This document shows positions 61,372-62,432 of a stretch of 62,432 nucleotides of DNA, piece by piece. The notes below the pieces were generated by a model. The model saw only the letters and a list, made by a program, of their open reading frames with translations. It ran no database searches and was not told where the DNA came from. The stretch spans positions 1 through 62,432 of the forward strand of contig OMUY01000091.1 of assembly GCA_900314355.1 (NCBI GenBank), in the 5' to 3' direction. The first letter of the stretch is position 1; each line of letters opens with the position of its first letter. This DNA comes from an uncultured Eubacteriales bacterium (lineage in GTDB: Bacteria; Bacillota; Clostridia; Oscillospirales; Acutalibacteraceae). Position numbers and translations under genes: made by a program.

Positions 61372-62370
61372 ATGACGGGAAAAAAAGACAAAATAACAGG
61401 ATCTCTCGCGCTCGTCATAGCGTCATTCATATGGGGAGGAAGTTACATTTCTCAGTCTGTCGCCGGATCAATGGGTTCTTACGCGTTTTCCGGAGTAAGA
61501 TCGACTGTCACATTTTTTATTCTTTTAGCCGCGGTTTTGGTTCATGACAAAATCGACGGAAAAAAATACGGCAGAGGCTGTTTTGAACAGTTCGCCTATA
61601 CGTTTAAAGAAAATAAAAATCAGCTGAAATCCGGACTTATATGCGGCTTGTTTTTAACAGGCGGAGTTATTTTTCAACAGATAGGAATCGATTTGGAAGG
61701 GGTAAGCACGTCTTCCGGCAGGGCAGGATTTTTGACATGCCTCTATATAGTAATGGTTCCGCTGTTCAGCGTGTTTTTGAAGAAAAAGATAAGATTTAAA
61801 ACATGGGCGGCGATATTAATAAGCGTTGCGGGACTTTATGTGCTTTCGGTAAAACCGGGAGCGGGTTTTAAAATTTCGACAGCCGATTTGGCTCTGATAA
61901 TCGGCGCTGTCTTTTATGCGACGCAGATGATTATCATCGACAGGTACGCGAGCGAAACAGACGCTTTTACGTTTGTCATGCTTGAGTTTACGGTTACCGC
62001 GGCGATATCAGATATATTGATGTTTGCAATAGATAATCCGACTTTTTCCGACCTGAAAGAAAACGTGATACCTATTGTCTATTCCGGTTTTTTTGCCGGA
62101 TTTGTCGCCTACACTCTTCAGTTTATCGGGGAGAAAAAGACGAGCGCCGTCTTAGCTTCCGTCGTCACATGCCTTGAAACAGTCTTCGCCGCGCTGCTTG
62201 ATTTTATTATAAGGGGCAATAAAATGACCGCGCGAGAGACATTCGGCTGTCTTTTTGTATTTGCCGCAATAATAATAGTCGAACTGCCCGAAAGAAAAAA
62301 GACGAAAAAACCAGAAGAGAAATATAAAAAAAAAATTACAGAAAATCGACCGGGAATCGAAAACGGTTGA
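61372..62370 (+). CDS. EamA/DMT-superfamily transporter
   Basis: A 332-residue membrane protein with ten predicted helices in two EamA repeats, the first opening with L-A-L-V-I-A-S-F-I-W-G-G-S-Y-I and the second with D-L-A-L-I-I-G-A-V-F-Y-A. The E-T-V-F-A-A-L segment in the last helices and a basic C-terminal tail are typical. It likely exports or exchanges amino acids or other metabolites; substrate unknown. The ATG at 61372 is six bases after CGGAG; the one at 61369 is too close. Confidence 0.85.
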   Translation: MTGKKDKITGSLALVIASFIWGGSYISQSVAGSMGSYAFSGVRSTVTFFILLAAVLVHDKIDGKKYGRGCFEQFAYTFKENKNQLKSGLICGLFLTGGVIFQQIGIDLEGVSTSSGRAGFLTCLYIVMVPLFSVFLKKKIRFKTWAAILISVAGLYVLSVKPGAGFKISTADLALIIGAVFYATQMIIIDRYASETDAFTFVMLEFTVTAAISDILMFAIDNPTFSDLKENVIPIVYSGFFAGFVAYTLQFIGEKKTSAVLASVVTCLETVFAALLDFIIRGNKMTARETFGCLFVFAAIIIVELPERKKTKKPEEKYKKKITENRPGIENG

Positions 62371-62399
62371 AATCGCACGAAAAAAAGGAACCTTTCGGG

Positions 62400-62421
62400 G
62401 CACCCTCCGTAAGGAAGGTGC
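62400..62421. other. GNRA-type hairpin at the window edge
   Basis: GCACCCTCC and GGAAGGTGC (one G-U) close a GTAA tetraloop. No T tract follows; the next ten bases are TTTGAGGCAG. It could be part of a leader or structured RNA that continues past the window. Not identified. Confidence 0.35.
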
Positions 62422-62432
62422 TTTGAGGCAGG

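Noticed and set aside
62388-62432. Start of a small structured RNA such as SRP RNA
   Set aside because: Only one short hairpin is visible and the conserved SRP loop sequence is not seen; kept only as an unidentified hairpin.
1-62432. CRISPR arrays, tRNA or rRNA genes, prophage structural genes
   Set aside because: No regularly spaced repeats, no tRNA cloverleaf except the tRNA-like part of tmRNA, and no capsid, tail or terminase-like proteins were found.

Overview
The window reads as chromosomal DNA of an anaerobic, fermentative member of the Clostridia. Oscillospiraceae-like is my best guess, from gut or rumen; this is inferred from gene content, not identified. The evidence is secreted proteins with dockerin-like calcium repeats, the LL-diaminopimelate aminotransferase route to lysine, oxygen-sensitive iron-sulfur electron carriers, strong AGGAGG ribosome sites, AT-rich gaps with TTGACA/TATAAT promoters, and a one-piece tmRNA. 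Genes are dense and mostly on the + strand, apart from minus blocks at 1.1-3.2, 32.5-33.6 and 47.7-54.4 kb.

Region by region. 1-13 kb: a dockerin-like protein, a 36-codon remnant of an iron alcohol dehydrogenase, a large 2-enoate/2,4-dienoyl-CoA reductase-type flavoenzyme (minus), a cysteine-peptidase-like protein that may be frameshifted at a T8 run, a DUF2156 protein, trpS, a DUF4091/GH123-like glycosidase overlapping dapF, dapL, purB, and a BspA-repeat/dockerin protein. 13.2-17.8 kb: an AT-rich accessory island between two ISL3-type insertion-sequence remnants in the same orientation. It carries an XRE regulator, an ImmA/IrrE peptidase, a DUF4417 protein, a polymorphic-toxin-like ORF with no normal start codon, and a likely immunity gene. 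17.8-36 kb: a small secreted protein, an in-frame chimera of a VTC polyphosphate-polymerase domain with a Cthe_2159-type secreted domain, a glycosidase-like protein, parB, serS, a cytidylate-kinase-like protein, a rhamnose/uronate group (rhaB, rhaA, uxaC), recG, a second XRE + ImmA/IrrE pair, a lipoprotein and a CDF metal exporter.

36.3-47.6 kb is the highlight: eleven co-directional, mostly overlapping genes, ldh-fumC-hdrBCA-mvhD-flxC-flxB-flxA-frdB-frdA, ending at a strong terminator. It combines a complete HdrABC/Flx-type flavin-based electron-bifurcation module with a soluble fumarate reductase that has no membrane anchor, plus fumarase and lactate dehydrogenase. I infer an NADH-oxidising system that can send electrons to fumarate and ferredoxin together.

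47.7-54.4 kb (minus): a MurT/GatD-like pair whose GatD has lost the expected catalytic Cys and His, a flavodoxin, ssrA (tmRNA) beside smpB, argS and ddl. 54.5-62.4 kb: an alpha/beta hydrolase, a NifU-like protein, a GH38 alpha-mannosidase, a zinc-type ABC transporter and an EamA transporter. The last 60 bases hold a hairpin of unknown role. Function calls rest on motifs and family memory; no database search was run.
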